A DNA stretch of 64,000 bases from Reticulitermes speratus (taxonomy: Eukaryota > Arthropoda > Insecta > Blattodea > Rhinotermitidae), in contig JAJKFL010000003.1 in assembly GCA_021186555.1 (NCBI GenBank), positions 27,764,908 to 27,828,907 of the forward strand, given 5' to 3'. The position numbers and the translations under genes were made by a program. The notes under the pieces are model-generated. The model was not told the DNA's origin. It saw nothing but the letters and a program-made list of their open reading frames with translations, and searched no databases. Of this stretch, positions 46,081 to 57,872 are shown in pieces; the first letter of the stretch is position 1, and each line of letters opens with the position of its first letter.

Positions 46081-47384
46081 GGAATACACATGAAAGTAAA
46101 GTAAAACAAACAAAAAATAAAATGTATATACAGCAGGGATTGTGCACCATGACAATGAGATGTTAAATTGTGAGAAGTTCCATGAACCATGTAATAAGAA
46201 CTGAACTTGACAAATATATCATATATCAATATCATCTTTTTAATGCTCTATGATACATAAGATGCAAGAGAGGCAGTGCGTTTCTCTGAAATGCTGGTTC
46301 CTGTACATCATATTACATAATGCCACATCCAGGAAGACCACAATGAGGTATTAAATTTCTCAGTTAACCAACAACTGGCCACCATCTGCACAAACAACCG
46401 ATATTATTATCTTCTATAAATGCAGTATCATCAAATGGTTTGCAACATGTTTCAATGTTATCTCTGTTATAAATTTGAAGTCAACTATTACATAAAGTTT
46501 TCAAATATAAACCATGAGTGTTCCTCTGCACCAAAATATGCTGCACACCATATGATGATGATGATGATGATGATGGATTGGTAATAGATAAACTGGTGTG
46601 TGTATGGGTATCAGTGACTTAATGTACCACACAAGGGAATGCTCAAATTCAAATTTTTGACTGCATCTGACATACACTGCATACTCCTCATAGGATAACT
46701 AAAATGTGTGTAAATGAAACCTACAGTGAAAAATCACACGAATTTCTAAAAATTTTCGTTCCCAGAGCTACACAACATGAGTGTACCACTAAAAGGGTGC
46801 ACAAAAGCACGATGGATTGCTGATAATTGTAATTTAATAGGCAAAAGTGTGAATCATATAAAGAACATAAAAAAAAAAAGAAAATATTTGTTCAGGCAGG
46901 ACAAAAGCACTATATATGAATAAGGAAACCACAGGTTAAATGCCAATAAAATTCCAAGCAAATAAAAATACCATACACAATGATTTTTACAAGTGTATAA
47001 ATACTGCTAAGTTAAATTTAATATCAAGCAATAAGTCGGTCAGTACAAGTCTGAATCTGAACACAAGACAGATACAAGAAGTAAATAACAAACACAATCA
47101 CAAAAAAATTTTTTACATTTTAGACAAATGGTAAAAAATATGAAAAACTGCATGAATATAAAACTGGGGCTAATAAAATAAAATCTCAATGAATTCAGAT
47201 TATAGTGTACGATGTGACACCATGTACTCTTGTAAGAGGACAACATTTTGGACAAACAAGGATAACAGCATCTTCCCCTGATCACAGGGTGCAAAAACTC
47301 CCATCATGAAAATCTGAAAATGCGTATGTTGCTGTATTACTTTCTGTCTTCAATATCGTATTTTGTACCATATTACAAACTAAT
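46081..47384. other. Unassigned; contains (GAT)n at 46551-46574
   Basis: One GAT trinucleotide run. A block near 47220-47310 (GATAACAGCATCTTCCCC) resembles one near 51680, an unclassified repeat. Confidence 0.4.
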
Positions 47385-47660
47385 TCACTGCACAGAGTCC
47401 TTCTTGAGAAGCTAATAGTTGCACAGCTGGTCAAAACAATTTCAGAATTTTATGGAACTTAATTATTACAGTGTTCACAGCATGTCACTGGACATTAACA
47501 CTCAAATCCTACTTCTTTAAGATTCATTTTAATATTATTCTCCCATTTACAATTAGGTATTCCATTGGCTCTTTTTATCAGTCAGCAGACATTCCTCAAA
47601 TGACAGTGAATCAGGAAAGTTCTCAGTACGATTAGACTGACTTTTTGGTTACATCTAACA
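47385..47660 (-). mobile_element. RTE-like LINE 3' remnant
   Basis: AGAGTCCTTCTTGAGAAGCT and CACAGCTGGTCAA match the tail at 9512, and TATTATTCTCCCATTTACAA matches 10168 onward. In this copy tail and body are contiguous, which shows the 9641-10112 segment is an insertion. Confidence 0.6.
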
Positions 47661-47939
47661 TGTTCACTCCCAGCTCCTGTAGAGCCTTCACCCACTTCAA
47701 CCCAACAATTTTTGTGTGTGGCTTTCACATGGCCAGAACGGAATAAAGCAACAGTAACTTACTTTTCAGGCAGTAAAACACTGTCGCTATATCACAATAC
47801 CAAACTAAATGTGCAAACTGTTTTTTGAATGAGAAATCTTAAGTGCCAGTTGGTGCATGTTTTGAAATGAAGTTGTATATGGTACTACAGACAATAAAAT
47901 TAGTAAAAAATCACGGTCATTTCAGGGTAGTAAAATTTG

Positions 47940-48195
47940 TCCCTATGCATGCCATTATGGCATAAGGGAGAGTGGAGGTACAGCTCCTCATTCCTAACCT
48001 GGGCACTAGATGGAGGTGAATGGTCAGCTTCATGCCCTCGCTGCTTTACCCCCAGCCATAGATTCCTCGGTACCCACTGAATATGAGGCTACATGGGCCC
48101 CAGCACCGGTGTGGATTCTCTGTATAAGAGAAAGAATCTCATGCCCCTTCCAGGAATCAACCAAAATGCCGCATTTGTATAGCCTGTGCCTAGTC
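47940..48195 (-). repeat. SINE family C copy
   Basis: CATGCCATTATGGCAT, GGCACTAGATGGAGGTGAAT and GCTGCTTTACCCCCAG, ending just short of the tRNA-like head where a mariner begins. Confidence 0.8.
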
Positions 48196-48745
48196 ACTTT
48201 CAGGTTTGACAATTAAGTTCCCAGAATACATCCATGAAAGCTGTATTCAGTTACACTAATAGTTCCTGTCACCTTCAAAGTGGTTTCCTTACACAGCAAC
48301 ATTTATTGAGTCGGTGTTTCTCCACTGTTCAAAACTCTGCTGGAATGCTTCTTCTGGGATGATCTTCAAAATGGTCATTGCAGGTCCATGCAGTGGACAA
48401 TGCCTGAAACTCTGTGGTACTTGAATTGTCATAAGTTGCACAGGGCAAAACATGGTAACTCTGGCAGATGCTCCAATTTTGCAATTGATTCCTTGGGCCA
48501 AAAACTCCCAGACAGAGTGCATCATGAGCAGAGGCACTGTCATGATGCAAGATCCAAGCATCAGGCCGAAGTTCAGGTCTTCTCTAACACGTGTCATGTA
48601 ACCTTGCCAATATTTCCAAGTAACAATGCTGGTTCAGTGTTCAACTTGGTCAAGAAACTTGTAAGTAAACAACATCCTTATCCTCGAGAGAGAGACAGAA
48701 ATAAGCATTACCTTCACTTGGGTTCATGACATGCATGCCATTTTT
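48196..48745 (-). mobile_element. Mariner remnant (C-terminal half)
   Basis: The minus-strand translation contains SCIMTVPLLMMHSVWEFLAQ (from the HDNAPAH...VREFLA block), then HGPAMTILKIIPEEAFQQSF and EQWRN, the usual mariner C-terminus. The left end CAGGTTTGACAATTAAGTTC is a typical mariner terminus. Frameshifts are present. Confidence 0.75.
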
Positions 48746-49864
48746 TGCCTCTCAAAGATGCTCTATTTTTTCATAGAATCTGCGAGGACAAAAAGACATG
48801 CCTGTAAATGCTGCCACTACTTCACTACTGCCACCTTTTTTTGCTTAAGCAACCCACAAGACACAACCACAGATGTGTCACAACATCTTCTGATACAAAG
48901 CAGTGTTAAGTACGTAATACAAGCTCATGTTAGTTGTTAAATCTAGTTACACAAGTCAAAACATTTATGGTAACCTCAAATAAAACAAACGTTTTAAATT
49001 ACTTCTGATTGCAAATGTGGACACAATTTTTGCATCATATCACAGTTTTGAAGAAAATGTGATTTCACTTGTACTTAATCTTGAGTGTGTTTTTTTCACT
49101 TTTGCATGTTTATCTGATGGTTCTTATAATTTTTGTCAACCACTTGTTAATGAACAGAAGTTCACTTTCATTTACTTAGCATTATTTCAAATTATCTAAT
49201 AAATAGCGTGTATACGTTTTCATACAAATAAAAATACAAAATAAAAATGCACATTACAGAGTACCCAATTTACTTAAAACCAGGTTATTTTGAACATATT
49301 ATTAAGAAAACATGGAACATGTTGTAATGCATTATCTAACACATTTTCTTAAGAGAAAGAATTCTCAAAATATGCTGGGGTCAACAAGTTCAAATACATA
49401 GGTTACCACTTAAATGGACCAGCTGAACAGACAAATTGAAATCAGTGACTGACCTCCTCTGAAATGGTTTCAGTCTTTTATAATCGAGAATCCCTGTGAT
49501 CCATAGTTTATGTATGTATGAGAAATTAAATAGAATCAGCAGTTAATGCCTTGTCTGGCTAGCAGCATACTGCCAGACCACCAACATCGAAGCGATATAT
49601 AAAACAAGTTACCTCCATTCAACAAAAACTCTTGAAGTTATGTGCATGGCACAGCTTATATATACGTATGTTCCTTAGCTTCATATGCATCAGGACAAAG
49701 AAGTGAGTAAATATGCCACTCCACAGTCTCAAATCTGTGCTTTCAGGAATGATCTTTGTACCTGGAAGTTATTCCAGCACTTAATTAGGCACCATGACGT
49801 GAAAACATACAGGCTGCGCTACATACAGTCAAACGCTCTTCAGATGTTTATGGAAGAATTCAAC
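48746..49864. other. Unassigned sequence
   Basis: No gene supported. A plus-strand frame at 49685-49903 (CTWKLFQHLIRHHDVKTYRL) looks unlike a known domain. Confidence 0.3.
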
Positions 49865-50180
49865 AAACGGCTTACCGAGTGGGAAAACGTCTTAAAATGC
49901 TAAGCCTGAAAAGGATTTTATTTTGCAATTCTGTATTAAAATTCACATTCCCTTTACTAGAATATTATTCTATGTAAATTCCACACTAAATGATTCATTT
50001 TTACAATGAAACCACTTTTCAAGTCCCATTTTCTTTAGTGACTTTGACACATGCTTGAAAACAAAACCTTTTTACAAGCACAACTGGTAGAGGAAGAGCC
50101 TATTCTTGCCAGATCTGTTCCATAAATACTGATTTGCCTTTTTTTCCAGCTCAACTGTTCAGTCACAGACTGCATACTGT
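49865..50180. repeat. Repeat pair member 2
   Basis: Matches 45020-45390 through TTTGCAATTCTGTATT, AAGTCCCATTTTCTTTAGTG and ACAACTGGTAGAGGAAGAGC. Confidence 0.5.
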
Positions 50181-50794
50181 GTCTTTTAAGTTCACACATA
50201 ATTCAAGATCACACTGAAATACAAAGTTCTTAAGCAATTTTATTTTTGTGAGGAAAACTGTAAGTAACATCCACCATGTTTCTAATATCCAGCTTTGTTG
50301 AACTGAGAGCAGCTTATGTTGTATATCAGTTTCTGTTGTAGTAGCAATGCTGAGCTCCTGTTCAATAATTAATGGCTCTGCAGAACAAAAACGTACACAA
50401 ATGTATACAAATTCTGCACACAGCATACTTCAAATTATTCAAATTAAAGTAAAACAGTTACAGCCACAATGCCCTCCATTAAACTTGTGCTGATTCACAT
50501 TGGAAATATGGACTGTCACGACACCGCATGTGAAACATGTGGAAACAGACAGAAGTGCAGTCAGAATGTGATGTCATTTCCTGACACATGCTTCCATGGA
50601 TCAACATTGAGTTGCTCATCTGTACTTCCGATCTGTGGTGCAAACGACTATGGGGATTAATCTTTATGAACTGAGAGTGTTATTTCATCATTGTATGATG
50701 TTAATGAATTGAACATTGGGAAATTGTTTAAGATTATAAAGCACAATGTACTAAATGGGTGAAAAATTCAATGCATCATAGAATTTTCATGCTT

Positions 50795-50900
50795 CTTAAG
50801 CAGAAAATCCTTTTAAGTGGGAAACGTATTAAAAGGGAAACATAAATGTTAACCACATAAAATGATGGTACTTCTGAGGTGGAAAAATTTCTTAAGTGGG
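50795..50900. mobile_element. Partial relative of the 41343 MITE
   Basis: CTTCTTAAGCAGAAAATCC, GAAACGTATTAAAAGGGAA and TTCTTAAGTGGG correspond to internal parts of the 41345-41504 element; the outer ends are lost. Confidence 0.5.
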
Positions 50901-50909
50901 TTTAAATGT

Positions 50910-51090
50910 ATTGTTAATCTTGGCATTAGATGGAGGTGAGCAGCCACCTTTATGCCCCAATCACTTTAAATGGGACTAAATCCAATACCCATTTGACAGG
51001 AGGTTGGATGCACCCCAGAGCCAATCTGGCCACTGCCAAGAATCAACCTCAAATCTACAGCTGTCCAGTCCAGTCGCTCTGCAGAATGAT
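50910..51090 (-). repeat. SINE family C copy
   Basis: GGCATTAGATGGAGGTGAGC, CAGGAGGTTGGATGCACCCC and a reversed B-box-like AGAATCAACCTCAAATCTAC. Confidence 0.75.
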
Positions 51091-51879
51091 GTATCCTATG
51101 GCTCAGGTGTATCTACCCAACACTAGGGTCCTACAGAACCCTGCCCTGGTACTGCCTTTAGTTTCCTGGTCTTACAGCACTGACACGCACAAACCAACTT
51201 CAAAATCAATGTGATGATTACGAATAAGTGAAACTTAACAAAGATAATATTTATGAGCAAAAAATCATTCCACACTAGCCAATACAGTACCTAACAATTA
51301 CACTCTAAATTTAAACTGTAAAATTAACAACACTAGTCAAACTTTTCACATACAAAATACACAGAACTTCATAAACAGACCCTCAAGCACACAAATTAAA
51401 TTACATGGAAGGAAGCATTAAAAAATTTATTCAGAACTACATACTCTCTTCTGCTGTTCAAATTTATGGACAAATGATGATAAAACAGCAGACTGAGACA
51501 TGTAACATATCAATGGAACATAATGCTTGATTGTGTGGTCTTCTATGTAATGACACAATTTCCAGTCTTGACAGGATGGCATCAATGTTTTCCAAAAATA
51601 TATTGCCTCTGTTTTCAGGGTTAAACCCCCTACAACTTTATTACCCACCTACTAGACTACATTCTGGTGTTATAACTGAGAAAACAACAATAGCATCTTC
51701 ACCACCATGAAAATCTCAAACTTTATGAATTACTCCCATGCTTTCACATCATTATACACATTTTAAAGAATTAAACTTCAAGAATCAACTTCAAGCTTTA
51801 ACTTGGCATGTATGCTGCCATCTTACAGTGCATTCTGGCCATTAAATAGAGCTATATTAATCAGTAAAGCAAACTGGCA

Positions 51880-52268
51880 TCTGGTTCAGACCTACACCCT
51901 GGAGGCAGTAGACAACTCACACATATGGGTCTACACCCCTGGTGAACAGTAGACATGTGACACATATCAACCTAAACTCCTGGTGAGCAGTAGACATGTC
52001 ACACATATGGACCTACACCCCTGGTAACCAGTAGACAACTCACACATATCAACCTACACCCCTGGTGAGCAGTAGACATGCCACATATATGGACCTACAC
52101 CCCTGGCAACCAGTAGAGAGCTGACACATATGGACCTACACCACTGGCAACCAGTAGACAGCTGACACATATGGACCTACAGCCCTGGTGAGCAGTAGAC
52201 TCACTCATATGGACCTATACCCCTGGTTAGCAGAAGACAACTCACACATACAGATCTATACCCCTGAC
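51880..52268. repeat. 41-bp minisatellite, about 9 units
   Basis: A unit of GTAGACAACTCACACATAT plus GACCTACACCCCTGGTGAGCA repeats about nine times with 5-20% variation. One sub-unit (GACACATAT after CAGCT) is shared by neighbours only, suggesting stepwise expansion. It ends about 70 bp before the Penelope-like fragment. Confidence 0.9.
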
Positions 52269-52334
52269 CACCCAGAACAGAAACAAGCCATACCAGCCAT
52301 GCTAGCCTGAGGGGCTGTTACACTATGTAACCCT

Positions 52335-52905
52335 GAAAGTCACAACGAGGAGCTGCAACATGTTAAATATATCTTCCAGCAGAATGGATACAGCAAGTGA
52401 CATAATGCAAGCCAACCATCCAAAACATGCCACAGTTAGAGGACAAAAAAGGCCACTGGTATAGCCATGATACCATATCAGCATGCCATCAGCAACAAAA
52501 ATAGTAGGCTTCTGGGAAAACATATCAGAACAATTCATATTGCCAAAAGGAAAACCATACACAAGCTCAGACCTGCCAAGGACAGCTTAGATCTTAAAGT
52601 CCCTGGCACAGATCAGATTCCTTGTGAGTGCGGCAGAGTATATGTGGGACAGACTACAGGAGGTCCATCATGGTGAGATGGAAAGAACATAGAACACACA
52701 TCCGGATCAACCTCAGAAGCCTGCAGTAGTAGAACACACCAAGTCAGGGCATCACATTGGCTTCAACAGTACTTTCATTTTAGACATACCAACAGGATAT
52801 ATGAACTCCCTTGTAAAGGAAACAACTGAAATCTAGGTTATCACAGAAAATTTTAACAGAGACAGGCCTGGTAACCTGTGACTAACATGCTATCCAATCA
52901 GAAAG
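52335..52905 (+). mobile_element. Penelope-like element fragment, GIY-YIG end
   Basis: The translation in broken frames gives ELQHVKYIFQQNGYS, then NKNSRLLGKHIRTIHIAKRK, then KVPGTDQIPCECGRVYVGQT (the YVG half of the GIY-YIG nuclease with its IPCxCGxxYVGQT context), then VVEHTKSGHHIGFNST. This is the C-terminal linker and nuclease of Penelope polyproteins. The frame stops at 52676 and is shifted thereafter; the reverse transcriptase is absent. Confidence 0.8.
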
Positions 52906-52985
52906 CAGCACCAGACAGAGCCAGCACTTTACTCTGCCCATGAACTCTCACTGGCTAGCATCTAGCTTTGCAGTGGGTTTGTGCA

Positions 52986-52986
52986 C

Positions 52987-53019
<33 letters not shown>
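52986..53019. repeat. (AT)n microsatellite
   Basis: About 15 TA units just downstream of the Penelope-like fragment. Confidence 0.95.
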
Positions 53020-53022
<3 letters not shown>

Positions 53023-53599
53023 TGGACTGACATTCTGGACATTCAGTTCCCTGATAATGAGGACAGAGTTTCTCCACAAAACATTGGTTTGTTCGCTTAT
53101 ATGATCACCTGACACAACTGGTATCCGAGAGTTTTACTGCAAATATAATAAATTTCTACAAAATAGTGGCAACCTACAATAATGCCTTACTTGTGTAAAT
53201 TAAAAGGAATCTGTGTTTTCAGGGCAGTGTGGACACAATGAAACAGATGTAAAAAAATAAGATTTAAGTAATCCGATTCAACATGATAATGATGAATGGT
53301 GCTGATCCAAATTTACCATATTTACCCAAATATAAGGCAAAATTGTTTCCTAATTTATCATCTAAAAATGGGAGACTGTCTTATAACAGTGCAAAAATCT
53401 AAACACATTCTGTATAGTCTTGAACTGATTCATGATCCACCATATCATGTCAGGTCATGAACGTTGCTCTCCCAGCAATTACTGAAGACCTTTGCATATT
53501 TTAACAAAACACCTTAACCAACGCAATCTCCCATCATGCACAGTGTACTTAAATTTAACTCCATAACTATTCACTCATTCTGTAGTCTGTCTTACGACA

Positions 53600-54075
53600 G
53601 GTCCGTAGCCTCTTCCAAAGCGAGTTTTTCACAGGGTGCGATGTAGTGCTTCCTCTTTCAATTTACAGTATCTTCTCTTTTCCTTAACGTCATCCAGTAG
53701 CTGTGTACGCCTTCTTCCTCATCTTCCATCATTTCTATCCTTCCTTCTAACTTTCCTTCAATCACGTGTTTTAGAAGGCAGTTTCTACGCAAGATGTGAC
53801 CAATCCAGTCAGCCCTTCTTCTCTTTATTGTATGTAGGATATTCCTCTCCTCCTTGACTCTGTGTAATACTTCTTCATTTCTCACACGATCGGTCCAACT
53901 GATCTTCTCTATAATCTCCAGCACCACATTTCAAAACTTCCCAGATACTTCTGATCTACTTTGCGAAGTGTTCACGTTTCAGCACCATACAAAGGTATGC
54001 TCCAAATGTAGCACTTCACTAGTTTCTTCCTTAAATTTAAGTCCAGTTTGCTGTACTTCTGAAAATAATTTTTAG
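53600..54075 (-). pseudogene. LINE C-terminal domain fragment
   Basis: The minus-strand translation has KLVKCYIWSIPLYGAETWTL, then in shifted frames VGPI, HTIKRRRADWIGHILRRNCL and VIEGKLEGRIEM. This is the post-RT C-terminal signature of an RTE/Jockey-type LINE, a different family from the 9505-13215 copy. At least one frameshift. Confidence 0.75.
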
Positions 54076-54195
54076 CAAATTGAATACAAAATACATATTC
54101 AAACACAAGGGTAAAATTTAGAATCTTTGAATGTATGACATTTGATACACAGTAAAAACTGAAGTAATCCTTTATTATTTCCACTGAAATTCATG

Positions 54196-54250
54196 TAATT
54201 GTCTCCCTGATGATGGTCTAATTGACCAAAACATGTTGGAGTATTAATAA
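54196..54250 (+). ncRNA. Hammerhead-ribozyme-like core (best-preserved CTGATGA)
   Basis: Stem I CTCC (54203-54206) pairs with GGAG (54238-54241). CTGATGA (54207-54213) is exact. Stem II GGTC/GACC is capped by TAATT-type sequence. AAAA stands where GAAA is expected, then CATG and TT. One core base (G12) is changed. Confidence 0.6.
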
Positions 54251-54764
54251 TGAGGGATAATTTATACCCATAAGCAAAGGTGCACACATTTTCCCAAAAT
54301 CTAGGAGCCATCTCAAAATTTTAAGTGCCAAAAGCACGTTCCATACTGAGGATTCACAAATATTTGGTGCCACCATACCGAATTTAGTTGCCATGATGAC
54401 ATGGAGTTCAGAATTTGTGCACCTTGCCCATAAGTGCACTTTGATGGTTATTATTCAAATGTTCTGTACAGGTATATTCCTGAAAAGTGAAGATTGTGAG
54501 GGGGGTCATCTTACATGTGGGTAAATAAGGTATTCCAAACTAAGCAGTGACCAGCTGAATCAATGTAAAAACACCATCCAAAATACTGTAAAGATAAAGG
54601 TTTAACCTTCTTTCATTAAAAGTTGACTACAGTTAACTAAAATGGTCGGAGTAATAAAAAGACATTGCCAAGAACATGCAAAATAAAAGTAGCCATTTAA
54701 ATTCCTGGCTTTTACAGAGTACACCCCACATTTAATTCTGCCCCCAAAGGGTTAAAGGTAAACT

Positions 54765-55055
54765 TGTCCCTGTGCATGCCCTGAACACATATGGGGTCCA
54801 ACGCCACTTAGTCTTAACTTATTCTTAAATTCAACACTAGACAGCGTAAGAAGTCAGCTTCAAGCCCTGAATGCTTTACTCCCCAGGTAAAAGCTTCCTC
54901 TATATCCACTGAACAGGAGGCTAGGAATGCCTCATCTGGCCTGGATGTTGTGAAAACAAAAATAATATCTCGCCCCTGTCAGAAATTAAACCAAAATTCC
55001 TCAGTCATCCAGGCTGCAGTCTAGTTACCATACCAATTACATTATCCCAACAACC
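54765..55055 (-). repeat. SINE family C copy
   Basis: TGTGCATGCCCTGAACACAT, AACACTAGACAGCGTAAG and CTTTACTCCCCAGGTAAAAG; read on the minus strand its head (GTTGGGATAATGTAATTGG) is tRNA-like. Confidence 0.7.
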
Positions 55056-55620
55056 CACAATTTGATAAAACAAACAATAAAATGAATAATATATTAGAAT
55101 ACTTCTTTGTGAAATTTACAGATATGTAACATGTACTCTAAATGACTCATATAACTTAGTATCAAATTACACTTGAACATTTAATTTCTTAACAGGAACA
55201 TGTTACAATTTTCATCATCAGATGACATTACCATCTGATACACTTAAAAATGGCAGTCCATTGCAGTTGAAATAACAGTAACTACCATACTTATCAACAC
55301 AGCAAATATATTTATGAATGAAACTATGGCACTTTATTATTCATTTTATAGATAAACCAATCTTGTATATTCAAATTACAGCCTTTGAGGATGTAATGTT
55401 GAGTTCTTTGGTAGATAGGCACTGTGTTGGAGAAACTTGCTTCGTCCGTCTTCAACTGAAGGAGAAGACAGCAGCTTCCTCTGAAATAATGACACTTGTT
55501 CATGAAATTACATAGTGTCATATTCCAGAGGACTGTAATATTAAAAAATGATTATGGTGGTAGTGATTTATGAAGTCTTTGAGTTAACAGAAATTCCTGC
55601 AGAAGATTTTTTCTTTCCAA

Positions 55621-56453
55621 TACAGGCAGGTCTCATTTTACGCAATTTCTTTTTGCGCGATTTCACTTTAACATGACTTGAAAATTTACACCATAATTTA
55701 CATGACAATTTTCAGTTTAACGCGATTTGGCACAGACGATCAGTGGCCGCACTTTTCTTCTGTAGGAGGCTAGTAGAAAGTGACGTCACTGTCATGCCAT
55801 TAGTCACGTGTATGGATTGATTACGTTGGCTCATTTTGTTTCCTCTTCAACAGCATTTGCTTTTCTTACCAACATGAGTGAGAAACATAAATCCACATCA
55901 CCTAGTGCAATCCAAGTGAAAAATCGGCGAAACACAACCGGTACTGAAGAGAAACTAGACACAATAGGCCGATTTGAAAAAGGAGAACAAAGTGTTCACA
56001 TATGCCATAATGTTTGACTCACGCATAGTAGCGTACATACAATTTGTGATAATTTTGATAGAATTAAAGAAAGTGCTAAGTGTTTAGATAACATTAAATA
56101 CCAACAATCTGAAGCAGGGCATTTGTTTGTGCAGCAAAATTACCACAGTCCTATCGGAATGAATCGTACCAAAAACTATGGATGTGAGCCTCTTACATTT
56201 TTATTGCATTAGAAATAAATATTGTACAGAAATGTATGTAAACTGTATAGAAATGTATATATACTGTATAAACAGTACATATACACTCTACAGGTCCGTA
56301 TGTCCACTAGTGGTATAGTCATACACTATACAGGATGAGGTTGTCAGGCCCCTAAACCCCAGGAAATACAGTGTTTTAAATGGGAATTTTGTGTTTGATT
56401 TGCGTGACATATTTCAGGAATGTAACTGTGGCGTTAAACAATACCTGCCTGTA
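55621..56453 (+). mobile_element. Tigger/pogo element, internally deleted
   Basis: Ends CAGGCAGGTCTCATTTTACG and, inverted, CAGGCAGGTATTGTTTAACG, with TA duplications at 55621-55622 and 56452-56453; 829 bp. Inside, from 55873, MSEKHKSTSPSAIQVKNRRN, then EEKLDTIGRFEKGEQSVHIC, a stop, then LTHSSVHTICDNFDRIKESA: the CENP-B-like DNA-binding start of a Tigger transposase. The catalytic domain is deleted. Confidence 0.9.
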
Positions 56454-57807
56454 TCTACTTTCAGAATCTCAATATGTACCAGGTGGAAGCCCATTCCACA
56501 GTACTATTAATCATGTGATGCCCAATGTAAGGTATACCCGTCACACAGCGTGATGCTCAAAATGCTGAATGTCAGGTACAGATGATGGCCATTTAATGGC
56601 CTCCTCATGCAGCTCTCATTTAAATTCCAGTCTTACACACATCACACTGGGCAGCTGATTCGTGCGCCGAAGTGTTAGGGCTGTTGGCTCATTTTGTTTG
56701 CTACAAATTGAACAGGTTTTATATACTGGAATAATATTTTGGTATATAAACCTTATTCAAGACAACTAGAAGATCAAAAAAACACAGCTGGAAGAACTTT
56801 AGGAAACTATGAGGAGAGACTCTGGATTCACTTCATTTAGTACATGGCAACTATCTATAACCTTTGTTGTTGCAGTAACAAATCTTTGGTTCCAGAATGT
56901 CAGGCAGCTATCTCAAATCTCTAACACACACATTTACACAGAAAATATACATACTCTATAAAACTTAAAACTTCTGACACAATATTTACATTATTCAAGT
57001 TCTCATACACTGTAGGATATATGATGTACTGGTAGTTTCACATCTGCTTTTTCCATACCCATCAAATCATTCAAGGACATTATTCAATTAGCAACCATAT
57101 TTGACTGGAGAAGAGAGAGAAAAGTGTCTAACTTGATAATGCTGTTGAATTGCTAAAATTAGTGTCAATGGCATATAAATTAAAAACAAATCTCAGGACT
57201 GCTCACATGAAAGTGACTGGGAAAACCAAAGTACTCTGACAAAAACCTGTCCCAGTACCATTTTGTTGACCATAAGTCCCACATGGACTGGCCTGGAATC
57301 AAACCTGGGCCTCAGCCACATATTTATGAAAAGTTATTGATTGTTTACCTCCCCCCTTTCCCCCCAAAATTATTTTTTCTACCATAAAAATAGATCAATT
57401 ACAATAAATTCCTACAGTCATACTGATATATCACACACAATGGTAACTATAACTTACCATCAACATAATGGATCTGCCCACAACATAAACATTTGTATGT
57501 CAGTAAATAAAATATCTAGTTAAACATGAAAAATATTCACAATTAAAGCAAGTAAACAGTGCAAGAAAACTGTCAAAGAACATCAACGTCTGATAACCTT
57601 ACACAGTAACATTTAAAACATATTAAAATGGCAACACAATATGAAACATATCAATTTCTCATTTTGAACTGTTACTATATTAATAAAAACTGCATCGTAG
57701 TAAATATGTACGATACAAGCCGCTCGCTGTCAGCACCAACAATGCAACTACTGCATCACCTACCATACTGTGTAGTTCACATAAAGACACGTGCTGATAG
57801 ACTGTAA
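56454..57807. other. 3' flank of the R3HCC1L homologue; no gene recognised
   Basis: AT-rich; probably contains the 3' UTR of the minus-strand gene ending at 57808. No clear exon. Confidence 0.35.
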
Positions 57808-57872
57808 TCAGTTCTCACCCAGTGTACCTTCCCATGCTTCATCTCTTTGCCTTGCTGCTAACTTCTTCTTCT
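57808..57872 (-). CDS. R3HCC1L: R3HCC1L-like terminal exon
   Basis: Acceptor ATCTTGCAG. Completes a split Glu codon and encodes [20 protein letters not shown] before TGA at 57810-57808. It is too short to stand out alone, but phase and the lysine-rich continuation support it. Confidence 0.85.

Noticed and set aside
50250..50366. Possible minus-strand exon after TTTTTGTTCTGCAG (EPLIIEQELSIATTTETDIQ)
   Set aside because: Good acceptor but no convincing donor and no recognisable homology.
51427..51648. Minus-strand frame (TLKTEAIYFWKTLMPSCQD) that could be a coding exon, faintly like a condensin-type HEAT segment
   Set aside because: The only acceptor (CTAGTAG) lies in a repeat-like block (ACCCACCTACT) that recurs at 58405, and no in-phase partner exon was found.
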